A stretch of 54,621 nucleotides of DNA from contig DATCDR010000119.1 of assembly GCA_036510575.1 (NCBI GenBank), forward strand, positions 1-54,621, in the 5' to 3' direction. A program made the translations under genes and the position numbers. Each line of letters opens with the position of its first letter. Positions within the stretch are counted from its first letter, which is position 1. The DNA is from DATCDR01 sp036510575 (GTDB lineage: Bacteria; Actinomycetota; Acidimicrobiia; Acidimicrobiales; Bog-793). The notes under the pieces are model-generated. The model was not told the DNA's origin and made no database searches. It was given only the letters and a program-made list of their open reading frames with translations. Below, piece after piece: positions 8,324 to 16,648 of this stretch.

Positions 8324-9031
8324 TTGGAGATGCCCCCACGGCCCGCGCCGCTCCAACCTACGGTGATCTGCTTTGTCCGACACGGAACGACTCCGACGAC
8401 TGGACGGATACTTCCGGGTCGTGCCGCTGGACTCCACCTCTCGGAGAAGGGCGAACAGGAGGCCGCCGCGGTCGCCGAGCGAATGGGCGTCGTAGGTCCG
8501 GTAGCTGCGGTGTACGCCTCACCGCTTGAACGAGCTCGCGAGACGGCGAAGCCGATCGCGGCTCGCCTCGGGCTGAAGGTGAAGGTCGAGCGCGGCCTTC
8601 TCGAGTGCGACTTCGGCGAGTGGACCGGTAAAGAGCTGAAGGATCTCTCGAAGCTCCCCGAGTGGCAGACGGTCCAGCGCCATCCGTCCGGATTCCGCTT
8701 TCCGGGCGGCGAGTCCTTCGTTGAGCTTCAGGCTCGGCTGGCCGTGACCATCGAGCGGCTAGTCGCGCGCCATCCAGGTCAGGTAGTTGTCGCGGTAAGC
8801 CACGCGGATCCGATCAAGATCGCAGTCGGCGACGCGCTCGGCGTCCCGCTTGACCTCGTGCAGCGCACGGTGATCTCGCCGTGCTCGGTGAGCGCAGTTG
8901 CCTACGGAAGAAACGCGCCGGTCGTCTTGACCGTGAACTCGATGGGGGATCTCTCACCGCTCGGCATTACGGCTCCGCCTCCGCCAGCGCGTGCGCGACG
9001 AAGGACGATTCGGAAGGAGGCCACAACGTGA
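8324..9031 (+). CDS. Histidine phosphatase / phosphomutase, MSMEG_4193 family
   Basis: Histidine-phosphatase-fold enzyme. The phosphohistidine motif is FVRHGTTPTT, the second catalytic region is YASPLERARET with the Arg and the acid ECDFGEW, and the second His is in AVSHADPIK. This actinobacterial family is annotated as a probable phosphomutase and its substrate is unknown. The start is TTG 8324 or ATG 8330. Its stop overlaps the GTG of the DUF3090 gene by 4 nt, so the two are translationally coupled as the first two members of a conserved triad. Confidence 0.88.
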   Translation: MEMPPRPAPLQPTVICFVRHGTTPTTGRILPGRAAGLHLSEKGEQEAAAVAERMGVVGPVAAVYASPLERARETAKPIAARLGLKVKVERGLLECDFGEWTGKELKDLSKLPEWQTVQRHPSGFRFPGGESFVELQARLAVTIERLVARHPGQVVVAVSHADPIKIAVGDALGVPLDLVQRTVISPCSVSAVAYGRNAPVVLTVNSMGDLSPLGITAPPPPARARRRTIRKEATT

Positions 9032-9528
9032 GCGAGTTCTACGAGCTCAGCTCCCCGACGCTCGTCACCGTCGGCACGATCGGTGAGCCGGGACAGCGGG
9101 TTTTCTATCTCCAGGCACGCCAAGGAGTCGAGCTCGTCACCCTCAAGGTGGAAAAGCAGCAGGTGGGAGCGCTCGCGCTGCACCTCGGTGAGTTGCTGAA
9201 GGATCTGAGTCGCCCAGGGCACATCCCCGAGGGCGATGAGCTCGAGCTCGACCCATTCATCGAGACCGCATTCGTAGCCGGGGCGATCGGTGTCGCCTAC
9301 GACGCCGCCGCGGACAAGGTGATCGTGATTGTCGAAGAGCGTGTCGAAGACGAGGAGCCGAGTGAAGCACGCATCTCGCTCTCGCGTGAGCAGGCTGCAG
9401 CGCTAGCTATTCGGGGCACCCAGCTCGTCGAATCCGGCAGACCCCCCTGCCCGCTCTGCGGCTTTCCGCTCGATCCGAGCGGCCACGCCTGCCCGCGGAC
9501 GAACGGGAATCGAACTCCAAGCCTTTGA
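9028..9528 (+). CDS. DUF3090 family protein
   Basis: Function unknown. The protein opens SEFYELSSPTLVTVGTIG and ends in a zinc-ribbon-like CPLCGFPLDPSGHACPR, both characteristic of the actinobacterial DUF3090 family. The GTG start at 9028 has a strong AAGGAGG site 8 nt upstream and overlaps the previous stop by 4 nt. The stop overlaps the next start. Length is 166 residues. Co-occurrence with the MSMEG_4193 phosphatase and the SCO1664 kinase-like protein suggests that the three act together. Confidence 0.88.
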   Translation: MSEFYELSSPTLVTVGTIGEPGQRVFYLQARQGVELVTLKVEKQQVGALALHLGELLKDLSRPGHIPEGDELELDPFIETAFVAGAIGVAYDAAADKVIVIVEERVEDEEPSEARISLSREQAAALAIRGTQLVESGRPPCPLCGFPLDPSGHACPRTNGNRTPSL

Positions 9529-10232
9529 TGGAGCCGGCCGAGTGGCGCGAGCTCCTCGCGCACGGTGAGCTCGAGGTGCTCGGGCGCATGCCCTGGAGCT
9601 CGAATGCCACGTTCTTGGTAAACGTCGAGGCAAGTGGTGTCGAGACGCGGGGGATCTACAAACCGGGGCGAGGCGAGCGCCCGCTCTGGGACTTTCCCGA
9701 GGCGATCTACCGGCGTGAAGTTGCCGCCTATGAGTTCGCGGTCGCACTAGGGCTCGAACTCGTCCCGGAGACGATCGTGCGCGAGTCCGCTATCTATGGC
9801 GAGGGCTCCCTGCAGCGGTACATCGACGCGGATTTCGAGGAGCAGTACTTCACGATGCTCGACGATCCCGCCAACGCCGAGACGCTTCGCGTCATCGCCG
9901 CATTCGACGTCGTTGCCAACAACGCGGACCGAAAAGGCGGGCATCTCCTAAAAGACGGCGACGGGCATATCTGGGGGATCGACCACGGCCTGTGCTTTCA
10001 TCAAGAGACAAAGCTCCGAACGGTGATGTGGGATTTCGCTGCAGAGCCGATCCCCGTCGTCGTGACGGAGTGGCTGGGTCGACTCCGGAAAGACCGCGCA
10101 AGGTATCTAGCCGGGCTGATCGATCCAGATGAGATCGACGCCATCTTGCGACGTGCCGAGCGGCTTGTCGGGATCGGGACGTTCCCGGCTCCCCGAGACG
10201 ACCATCGCGCCTACCCGTGGCCTCTCGTGTAG
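9528..10232 (+). CDS. SCO1664 family protein, PI3/PI4-kinase-like fold
   Basis: Third gene of the coupled actinobacterial triad. Kinase-like features include the Lys in RGIYKPGRGERPLWDFP, then DVVANNADRKGGHLL and WGIDHGLCFH, which resemble the catalytic loop (Asp, Asn) and metal-binding Asp of PI3K-like and HipA-like kinases. The substrate is unknown; a small molecule or protein is possible. The ATG start shares bases with the upstream stop, and a TTG one codon earlier is also possible. Length is 234 residues. Confidence 0.85.
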   Translation: MEPAEWRELLAHGELEVLGRMPWSSNATFLVNVEASGVETRGIYKPGRGERPLWDFPEAIYRREVAAYEFAVALGLELVPETIVRESAIYGEGSLQRYIDADFEEQYFTMLDDPANAETLRVIAAFDVVANNADRKGGHLLKDGDGHIWGIDHGLCFHQETKLRTVMWDFAAEPIPVVVTEWLGRLRKDRARYLAGLIDPDEIDAILRRAERLVGIGTFPAPRDDHRAYPWPLV

Positions 10233-10259
10233 CGATGCGGTCCCCGTTATCCTCCAACT

Positions 10260-10679
10260 ATGGCTGATGCCGCGAACGACGAACCCATTCCAGCTGAGCT
10301 ATCGGAAAAGGAGTGGCGCGACCGCCTCTCGCTCGAGCAGTTCTACGTGCTTCGCGAGAAGGGGACCGAGCGTGCCTTCTCCGGCCAGTACACCCACCCG
10401 GAGTTCGACGGCACCTTTCGCTGTGCGGCTTGTGGTGCAGTCCTGTTCTCCTCTCAGGATCAGTTTGACTCAGGGTCCGGGTGGCCGAGCTTCACGCGGC
10501 CGGTGAGCAGCGATGCCGTCGTTCTTACCTCTGATCGCAGCCACTTCATGCGTCGCGTCGAGGTGACGTGTAAGGCCTGCGGTGGACACCTCGGCCATCT
10601 TTTCAACGACGGTCCGAACCCGACGGGCGAGCGCTGGTGCATCAACTCCGTCAGTCTGCAACTAGACGAGCGCGCCTGA
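10260..10679 (+). CDS. msrB: Peptide-methionine (R)-S-oxide reductase MsrB
   Basis: Repairs the R-epimer of methionine sulfoxide in proteins. Two zinc-binding pairs, CAAC and CKAC, and the catalytic Cys in GERWCINSVSL are present, with the family signatures FDSGSGWPSF and GHLGHLFNDGP. It is 139 residues long. It follows the triad by 27 nt on the same strand and is likely co-transcribed. Confidence 0.95.
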   Translation: MADAANDEPIPAELSEKEWRDRLSLEQFYVLREKGTERAFSGQYTHPEFDGTFRCAACGAVLFSSQDQFDSGSGWPSFTRPVSSDAVVLTSDRSHFMRRVEVTCKACGGHLGHLFNDGPNPTGERWCINSVSLQLDERA

Positions 10680-10740
10680 TAATGACCACGCTCGGTGGTC
10701 CTGCGTTGTTCTTGACCCCTCGGCTCGTAAGAATGGCGCC

Positions 10741-11256
10741 GTGACGAACGAACCGACCGAAGAGCCGACCACCGACCAGGTGCTCGAGATCCCATCCATT
10801 GTCGAGGCGGGCGAGTCCGCTCCGGTAGAGTCGCCGGTCCAGACCGAGTCGATTGAGCATCCGACGAAGGTGATGCGAATCGGCTCGATGATCAAGCAGC
10901 TCTTAGACGAGGTGCACCAGGCCGACCTCGACCCGCCGAGCCGGGCGCGGATGAAAGAGGTCTACGAGATCTCCGTGCGGGAGCTCGCAGAGACACTCTC
11001 ACCCGATCTACGGGCCGAGCTTGGCAGGCTTTCGCTGCCGTTCAGCTCTGATGAGCCGAGCGAGGCAGAGCTCAGAGTCGCGCAGGCCCAGTTGGTCGGA
11101 TGGCTCGAAGGGCTCTTTCACGGGATCCAGGCGACCCTTTTCGCCCAGCAGATGGCGGCGCAGAACTCACTCGAGCAGATGCGGAGAAACAGCCTTCCGG
11201 TCGGCGAACGAGGGCCAGGGCCCGATCGCGTGCCCGGAACCGGCGCCTATCTGTAG
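10741..11256 (+). CDS. bpa: Bacterial proteasome activator Bpa (PafE)
   Basis: In mycobacteria Bpa forms a ring that opens the 20S proteasome gate without ATP and helps to degrade partly unfolded proteins. The core is closely Bpa-like: KVMRIGSMIKQLLDEV, RARMKEVYEISVREL, and AQLVGWLEGLFHGIQ. The C-terminus is GTGAYL, matching the penultimate-Tyr gate-opening motif. A disordered acidic N-terminus of about 40 residues precedes the four-helix core. Start is GTG at 10741. Its presence implies a 20S proteasome elsewhere in this genome. Confidence 0.9.
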   Translation: MTNEPTEEPTTDQVLEIPSIVEAGESAPVESPVQTESIEHPTKVMRIGSMIKQLLDEVHQADLDPPSRARMKEVYEISVRELAETLSPDLRAELGRLSLPFSSDEPSEAELRVAQAQLVGWLEGLFHGIQATLFAQQMAAQNSLEQMRRNSLPVGERGPGPDRVPGTGAYL

Positions 11257-11372
11257 GTCGGCGCGGCCGATGTTGGCTGTTTTGGCGAGACCCGGCGAGC
11301 AGTAGAGATTTTCCTCTTGCATCGCGAGCGTCGCGAGGTAGTCTCGGAGCCGTTGGAATAACAGCCCTGTAA

Positions 11373-11395
11373 CTCATCCACAGCCGGTGGATGAG
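11373..11395. promoter_or_regulatory. 9-bp perfect hairpin with DnaA-box-like sequence before dnaE
   Basis: CTCATCCAC and GTGGATGAG form a perfect 9-bp inverted repeat with a 5-nt loop, 29 bp before the preferred dnaE start. TCATCCACA (11374-11382) differs by one base from the DnaA box TTATCCACA. No T run follows, so it is not a typical terminator. It may be a regulatory site for dnaE; the DnaA link is inference. Confidence 0.45.
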
Positions 11396-11424
11396 GGGTG
11401 TGGAAGGGCTGTGGAGGCACGACG

Positions 11425-14400
11425 TTGGCCGGATCGCGGGGAGAGAAGTCCTTCACGCACCTGCATCAGCACACCGAGTATTCGATGCTCGACGGTGCTG
11501 CGCGAGTGGCCGACGTAGTCGCGGCAGCCGCCATGGACGGCCAGCCGGCGCTCGCCATCACCGACCACGGCAACATGTACGGCGTTCTCGACTTCTACAA
11601 CGCCTGCAAGGAGCAGGGGATCACGCCCATCATCGGGACCGAGGCGTACATGGCGGCGAACTCCCGCTTCGACCGGCCAGTCCGGCGTGGCCGCTTGGAC
11701 GACACCGGCGGCGAGGGGGAGCGAGGCGAGAAGCTCTACTACCACTTGACGCTGCTCGCCGAGACGAGCGAGGGCTACGCCAACTTGATGAAGCTGTCGT
11801 CGGCGGCCTATCTCGAGGGCTACTACTACAAGCCCAGGCTCGACTGGGAGCTGTTGGAGACTTACCACAAGGGCACCATCGCGACCACCGGTTGCCTGGG
11901 CGGAGTGGTCTTGCAGGCACTGCTGCAGGACAACTTCGAGGAGGCCACCCGGCTGGCCGCGAGGCTCCAGGACATCTTCGGGAGGGAGAGCCTCTTCATC
12001 GAGCTGCAAGACCATGGACTAGTCGAGCAGGCCAAGACAAACCCGCGCCTGATCGAGATCGCGAAACGCATCGGCGCTCCGCTCCTTGCCACCAACGACA
12101 GTCACTACTGCAGGCGCGAGGACTCCGTCTCACATGACGCACTGCTTTGCGTCCAGACCGGTGCGACGATCGATGACCCGAAGCGCTTCAAGTTCAACGG
12201 CAGCGAGCACTATCTAAAGAGTGCGAAAGAGATGCGCCAGCTCTTTTCCGAAGTCGAGGAGGCCTGCGACAACACGCTCTGGATCGCCGAGCGGGCCTGC
12301 GTCGAGATCGAGCTCGGCACACCGACGCTGCCCGAGTTCGCAGTTCCCGAGCGATTCCGCCTCGCCGACTACCCGTCCTCAGCCGAGGCGTACCTTCGTG
12401 AGCTCACCTTGGAAGGTGCGCGCGAGCGTTACGGCGACCCGCTCCCTCAGGTCGTCATGGAGCGGCTCGACTACGAGCTAGGCGTCATCAACGACATGGG
12501 CTTTCCTGCCTACTTTCTCGTGGTCTGGGACCTCATCCGCCACGCGCGCGAGTCCAAGATCAGGGTTGGTCCCGGCAGAGGGTCCGCTGCGGGGTGCTGT
12601 GTCGCATACTGCCTTCGCATCGTGGACCTTGACCCGATCCGCTACGACCTGCTCTTCGAGCGATTCTTGAACCCCGGCCGAAAGCAGATGCCCGACATCG
12701 ACATGGACTTCGATGAGCGGTACCGCTCCGAGATGATCCACTATGCGACCGAGCGCTACGGCTGGGATCACGTCGCCCAGATCGTGACCTTCTCGACCAT
12801 CAAGGCCCGGGCAGCGGTTCGAGACGCGGCGCGCGTGCTCGGGCTCCCCTACGCACTCGGTGACCGCGTCGCCAAGGCGATGCCGCCCCTCGTAATGGGC
12901 AGGGACACGCCGCTTTGGGCCTGCCTCGAGAAGTCCGAGAAGTATGAGGACGGCTTTTATGCCGCAGCCACGCTGCGCGACATGTACGCCGCCGATCCGG
13001 ATGCCAAACGGGTCATCGACGTGGCACGCGGCCTTGAGGGCCTGCGACGACAAGACGGGATCCACGCCGCGGCCGTCGTGATTACCCATGAGCCGCTAAC
13101 GGAGTATCTGCCGATCCAACGCAAGCCCGAGCCCGGCGCGGATCCCTCAGACGCCCCGATCGTGACGCAGTACGAGATGCACGGTGTCGAGGCGCTCGGG
13201 CTGTTGAAGATGGATTTTCTGGGGCTGCGGAACCTCTCGGTCATCGAGACCGCACTCGATCTCATCGAGGAGGCCACCGGCGAGCGGATCGACGTCGACT
13301 CGATTCCACTCGATGACGAGCGCACCCTCGAGCTGTTGCGCCGCGGGGATTCGATCGGTGTCTTCCAGCTCGAAGGTGGTCCGATGCGCTCGTTGATGCG
13401 CTCGCTCGCACCTACGAGCTTTGACGATGTGGCAGCGCTTGTGGCGCTGTATCGACCAGGCCCGATGGCGGCGAACATGCACCGCGACTACGCAGACCGA
13501 AAGAACGGTCGCCAGCCCGTCACCTATCTCCACCCCGATCTCGAGCCGATCCTCGCCGACACCTACGGACTGATGATCTACCAGGAGTCGGTGATGCGTG
13601 TCGCGCAGCGCTTTGCCGGCTACAGCCTCGAAGAGGCCGACAACCTCCGGAAAGCCTGCGGCAAAAAGGACCGGGCGCTTATTGCGGCCGAGCGGGAGAA
13701 GTTCGTCGTTGGCTGTGTCAACACCGGTTACGAGGAGTCACTCGGCACCGCGTTGTTCGACATCATCGAGCCGTTTGCCGATTACGCCTTTAACAAGTCG
13801 CACTCCTACGGCTACGGCTTTGTCGCCTATCAGACCGCCTGGCTAAAGGCGAACTACCCGGTCGAGTACTTCGCGGCGATTCTCTCCTCGGTCAAAGACG
13901 ACAAGAGCCGAAGTGCCATCTATCTCGCTGAGGCCCGCAATCTCGGTATCGAGGTTTTCGTGCCCGACGTGAACAGGTCGTCGTCGCTCTTTAGCGCCGC
14001 GCACGATCGGGACTCCTCGAACCCGGCGATCGTCTTTGGTCTGTCGGCGGTGCGAAACGTAGGTGAGGGGCTCGTCGCGCTGATCGTCGAAGAACGCGAG
14101 TCCGGTGGCCACTTCATCGACTTCCACGACTTCTGCTGTCGAGTCGACCCGCGGGTCTTGAACAAGCGGGCGATAGAAGCGCTGATCAAGGCTGGTGCCT
14201 TTGACTCCCTCGGTCACCCGAGAAAGGGCCTGCTGCAGGTCTTCGAAGACGTCATCGATCACCTCCTGGCGCTCCGGCGCGACGCCGAGCAGGGCGTCTC
14301 CACGCTGTTCTCCCTGCTCGAAGAGGCCGACACCGAGTCGAGCTCAGTCGGCTTCTCCGAGGCTCGCCGCGAGATTCCAAGCGTCGAGTTCGACAAGTCC

Positions 14401-15036
14401 GAGCGCTTGGCATTGGAGAAAGAGATGCTCGGCCTCTACGTGAGCGACCATCCCCTCCTGGGCTTTGAGTCCGCACTTCGCCGCCTTTGTGACACCTCGA
14501 TCACCGATCTCGTCGAGCAGGGCCAAGGAGACGGCCCGGGAAGCGGTCAGGGCTCCGGTTTCGTCACCGTCGGTGGCGTCGTGACCGGCCTCAATCGCCG
14601 CTACACCCGCAAAGGTGAGCTGATGGCGACCTTGACGCTCGTCGATCTCGAGGCCGCGATCGAGGTCTTCGTGTTTCCAAAGACCATGGCCGAGTACGGG
14701 ATGCGAATCGAAGAGGACGCGATCGTCTGCATTCGTGGCCGCCTCGACGACCGTGACGACGAGGTCAAGCTCGTCGCCACCGAGGTCATCCGCCCCGAGT
14801 TGCGGGCGGAGGATTCAAATGCTCCGATCGAGGTCGCGGTTCCCACCTCGTCGCTCACTGAAACCCTGGTCAACCAGCTCCGTGACCTGGTCTGTGACCA
14901 CCCGGGACCCGTTCCTGTTCATTTACGCCTGGGACAGCAGCTGATCCGGTTGCCGGCTGAGTTCAACGTCGACCCGCGCGGCGGGCTCGTCGGCGCGCTT
15001 CGCGAGCTGCTCGGGGCGAATTCGATCAGCGCCTGA
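11425..15036 (+). CDS. dnaE: DNA polymerase III alpha subunit
   Basis: Replicative DNA polymerase catalytic subunit. An N-terminal PHP domain (HLHQHTEYSMLDG, TDHGNMYG, NDSHY) is followed by the C-family polymerase palm with the catalytic PDIDMDF at about residues 423-429. The thumb and fingers come next, including GLMIYQESVMRVAQ and FNKSHSYGYGFVAYQ. A C-terminal OB fold begins near residue 1046. The TTG at 11425 is chosen because GGAGG lies exactly 7 nt upstream; a GTG at 11398 is also in frame. About 1203 residues is normal for actinobacterial DnaE1. The intact PHP metal ligands suggest intrinsic proofreading. Confidence 0.96.
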   Translation: MAGSRGEKSFTHLHQHTEYSMLDGAARVADVVAAAAMDGQPALAITDHGNMYGVLDFYNACKEQGITPIIGTEAYMAANSRFDRPVRRGRLDDTGGEGERGEKLYYHLTLLAETSEGYANLMKLSSAAYLEGYYYKPRLDWELLETYHKGTIATTGCLGGVVLQALLQDNFEEATRLAARLQDIFGRESLFIELQDHGLVEQAKTNPRLIEIAKRIGAPLLATNDSHYCRREDSVSHDALLCVQTGATIDDPKRFKFNGSEHYLKSAKEMRQLFSEVEEACDNTLWIAERACVEIELGTPTLPEFAVPERFRLADYPSSAEAYLRELTLEGARERYGDPLPQVVMERLDYELGVINDMGFPAYFLVVWDLIRHARESKIRVGPGRGSAAGCCVAYCLRIVDLDPIRYDLLFERFLNPGRKQMPDIDMDFDERYRSEMIHYATERYGWDHVAQIVTFSTIKARAAVRDAARVLGLPYALGDRVAKAMPPLVMGRDTPLWACLEKSEKYEDGFYAAATLRDMYAADPDAKRVIDVARGLEGLRRQDGIHAAAVVITHEPLTEYLPIQRKPEPGADPSDAPIVTQYEMHGVEALGLLKMDFLGLRNLSVIETALDLIEEATGERIDVDSIPLDDERTLELLRRGDSIGVFQLEGGPMRSLMRSLAPTSFDDVAALVALYRPGPMAANMHRDYADRKNGRQPVTYLHPDLEPILADTYGLMIYQESVMRVAQRFAGYSLEEADNLRKACGKKDRALIAAEREKFVVGCVNTGYEESLGTALFDIIEPFADYAFNKSHSYGYGFVAYQTAWLKANYPVEYFAAILSSVKDDKSRSAIYLAEARNLGIEVFVPDVNRSSSLFSAAHDRDSSNPAIVFGLSAVRNVGEGLVALIVEERESGGHFIDFHDFCCRVDPRVLNKRAIEALIKAGAFDSLGHPRKGLLQVFEDVIDHLLALRRDAEQGVSTLFSLLEEADTESSSVGFSEARREIPSVEFDKSERLALEKEMLGLYVSDHPLLGFESALRRLCDTSITDLVEQGQGDGPGSGQGSGFVTVGGVVTGLNRRYTRKGELMATLTLVDLEAAIEVFVFPKTMAEYGMRIEEDAIVCIRGRLDDRDDEVKLVATEVIRPELRAEDSNAPIEVAVPTSSLTETLVNQLRDLVCDHPGPVPVHLRLGQQLIRLPAEFNVDPRGGLVGALRELLGANSISA

Positions 15037-15055
15037 CGTCCTTAGCAGCCCCCTT

Positions 15056-15084
15056 TTCCACACCCCTCAGAACTCCCGTACAAT
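15056..15084 (+). promoter_or_regulatory. Promoter with overlapping DnaA-box-like site and dnaE-flanking inverted repeat
   Basis: TTCCAC (15056-15061) and TACAAT (15079-15084) are separated by 17 nt and fit a housekeeping promoter for the gene at 15220. The -35 lies within TTTTCCACA (15053-15061), one mismatch from the DnaA box. TTCCACACCCCTCA (15056-15069) is the exact reverse complement of 11392-11405, upstream of dnaE. Confidence 0.5.
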
Positions 15085-15219
15085 GGTCCGAGCCGATTAG
15101 CGCGGCGTTGGGCGTCACCGAGGTTGGTGCATGCAGAGCGCGGCGAGGACCGGCTGACCACTTTCTGGCGCTGGCGAGTTAGTGGCCCTGTGATTTAGCT
15201 CAGTACGCAAGGGGTCTTC

Positions 15220-15933
15220 GTGTTTGAAGTAGCGACGAAAGATTGCAGGCTGCTCACCGACACTGAGCTGGCTGAGATGGCTGACCTCGCCGTTGAGGGA
15301 CCTTCCGGGTTCGACGTTGAGTACCTGAGCACGGTCCGGTCCGTCCCAGAGAGCGAGCCGTCGAAGCCGAAGTGGGTCCTTATCACCCAGGCTCACGAGG
15401 ACGGGAAGCTGCGAGGGTTCGCATTCTCCTCGCTCGAGCGCATCGGCGGCACGCCGTGCCTCCTGATCGGCGAGGCGTGCTTTACGCGAATGGGTTCGGC
15501 TGAAGCGGCGTTGAAGGCTGTGATGCGCGACCTGTACCGGCGAGCGGTGATGGCATTTCCTGACGAAGACGTGCTGGTTGGCGCTCGGGTCATGGACCCC
15601 TCTGCGTATCGGGCACTGACGGGTCTTACCGACATCGTTCCCCTCCCTGGTCACAAGGCCTCTGGTGAGGAGCGGGCCTGGGGTCGGCGCCTGATGAAGC
15701 GCTTCAGCGAGTTCGAGACCAACGCCAAGGGTCAGCTCGATGACCGTACCTTTGTGATCACCGGCGACAAGACGGTGGTCGGATTCATGGACTATTCACC
15801 GCGAAAGGTCCCGAGCAGCGCGAAGGCCGTAGCCGAGCTGTTCGCCTCGATCGACGAGGCTCGACACGACACGCTTGTCTGCTGTGGTTGGGCGATGGTG
15901 GAGGATCTCGCGGCGGGCACGCTGCAGAAGTAG
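15220..15933 (+). CDS. Uncharacterised protein, possibly GNAT-like fold
   Basis: I do not recognise this 237-residue protein by name. It is soluble, with no signal peptide or membrane segment. The pattern of beta strands around KWVLITQAHEDGKLRGFAFSS, followed by PCLLIGEACF and a helix, resembles an acyltransferase (GNAT) core, but no clear acetyl-CoA pyrophosphate loop is seen. Start is GTG at 15220, about 130 nt after the predicted promoter. It is convergent with the next gene. Confidence 0.7.
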   Translation: MFEVATKDCRLLTDTELAEMADLAVEGPSGFDVEYLSTVRSVPESEPSKPKWVLITQAHEDGKLRGFAFSSLERIGGTPCLLIGEACFTRMGSAEAALKAVMRDLYRRAVMAFPDEDVLVGARVMDPSAYRALTGLTDIVPLPGHKASGEERAWGRRLMKRFSEFETNAKGQLDDRTFVITGDKTVVGFMDYSPRKVPSSAKAVAELFASIDEARHDTLVCCGWAMVEDLAAGTLQK

Positions 15934-15940
15934 CTTGCCC

Positions 15941-16648
15941 TCACTTTCGCGCCCGAGCGAGAAGTGCGAAGACCACCTTTCTCACGTGACCGTCGCGCAC
16001 GTCGTCTAAACCGACGAGAACATGGCTCGGCTCATAGCCGAGCTCTCGCGCCAGGTTGATTCCGGTAAGTGGCCGTGGCGCTGCACGCAACGCGGCCTGA
16101 ACGAGGCGTTGATCGAGCACGGGGAGGCGCTGTCGGACTCCGCCGAAGGTGATGCCGAGCATCGTCGCGCCGCCCGTTGCGGTCACCTCCAGTGCCAACG
16201 TCTTGGCCGGTATCAGCGAGAGCGAAGGTGCGCTGCCGTCGAGATCTACGTAGGCGATCGAAGGGCCCCGGCTCGAGACGATGGTGGCGCCGGGGTGATC
16301 ACGTGCTTCTAGCTCCGCGAAGAGATGCCGCACCCGTCGCCCAGTGACCTCGCCGATGATCTTTGTGGCTCCGGAGGCCACAACAAGCTCGGGTCGAGTT
16401 GGATCGAAGGGGTCGCCGCTTCGTCCGATCGTGACTTCGGCGACCCGGTACGTGCCAGGCCTCGACGCGGCGTGCGAGCCGATGTTGACGATCCTGACGA
16501 ATGCACCCGAGGCGAGGTCGATCCCGATGCACTCCTCGGCGTCGCTAGCAAGCATCAAGCAGGCGAGCTTTTGGCCCTCCTGGTTTGCCCGAGATGTTCC
16601 CGGCTTAATCGAGCGGGGGATGCGAACTCGGCGTCGCGCTGTGGTCAA
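15941..16648 (-). CDS. Uncharacterised protein coupled to the DUF255 gene
   Basis: Not recognised. The protein of 235 residues has a basic N-terminus (ARRRVRIPRSIKPGTS) and then an alternating strand/helix region starting IGIDLASGAFVRI. No enzyme motif is evident. The TTG start at 16648 shares four bases with the stop of the upstream thioredoxin-fold gene and has AGGA 5 nt upstream, so translation is probably coupled. An upstream in-frame ATG at 16765 would lie inside the neighbouring gene and is not favoured. Confidence 0.65.
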   Translation of the reverse strand: MTTARRRVRIPRSIKPGTSRANQEGQKLACLMLASDAEECIGIDLASGAFVRIVNIGSHAASRPGTYRVAEVTIGRSGDPFDPTRPELVVASGATKIIGEVTGRRVRHLFAELEARDHPGATIVSSRGPSIAYVDLDGSAPSLSLIPAKTLALEVTATGGATMLGITFGGVRQRLPVLDQRLVQAALRAAPRPLTGINLARELGYEPSHVLVGLDDVRDGHVRKVVFALLARARK

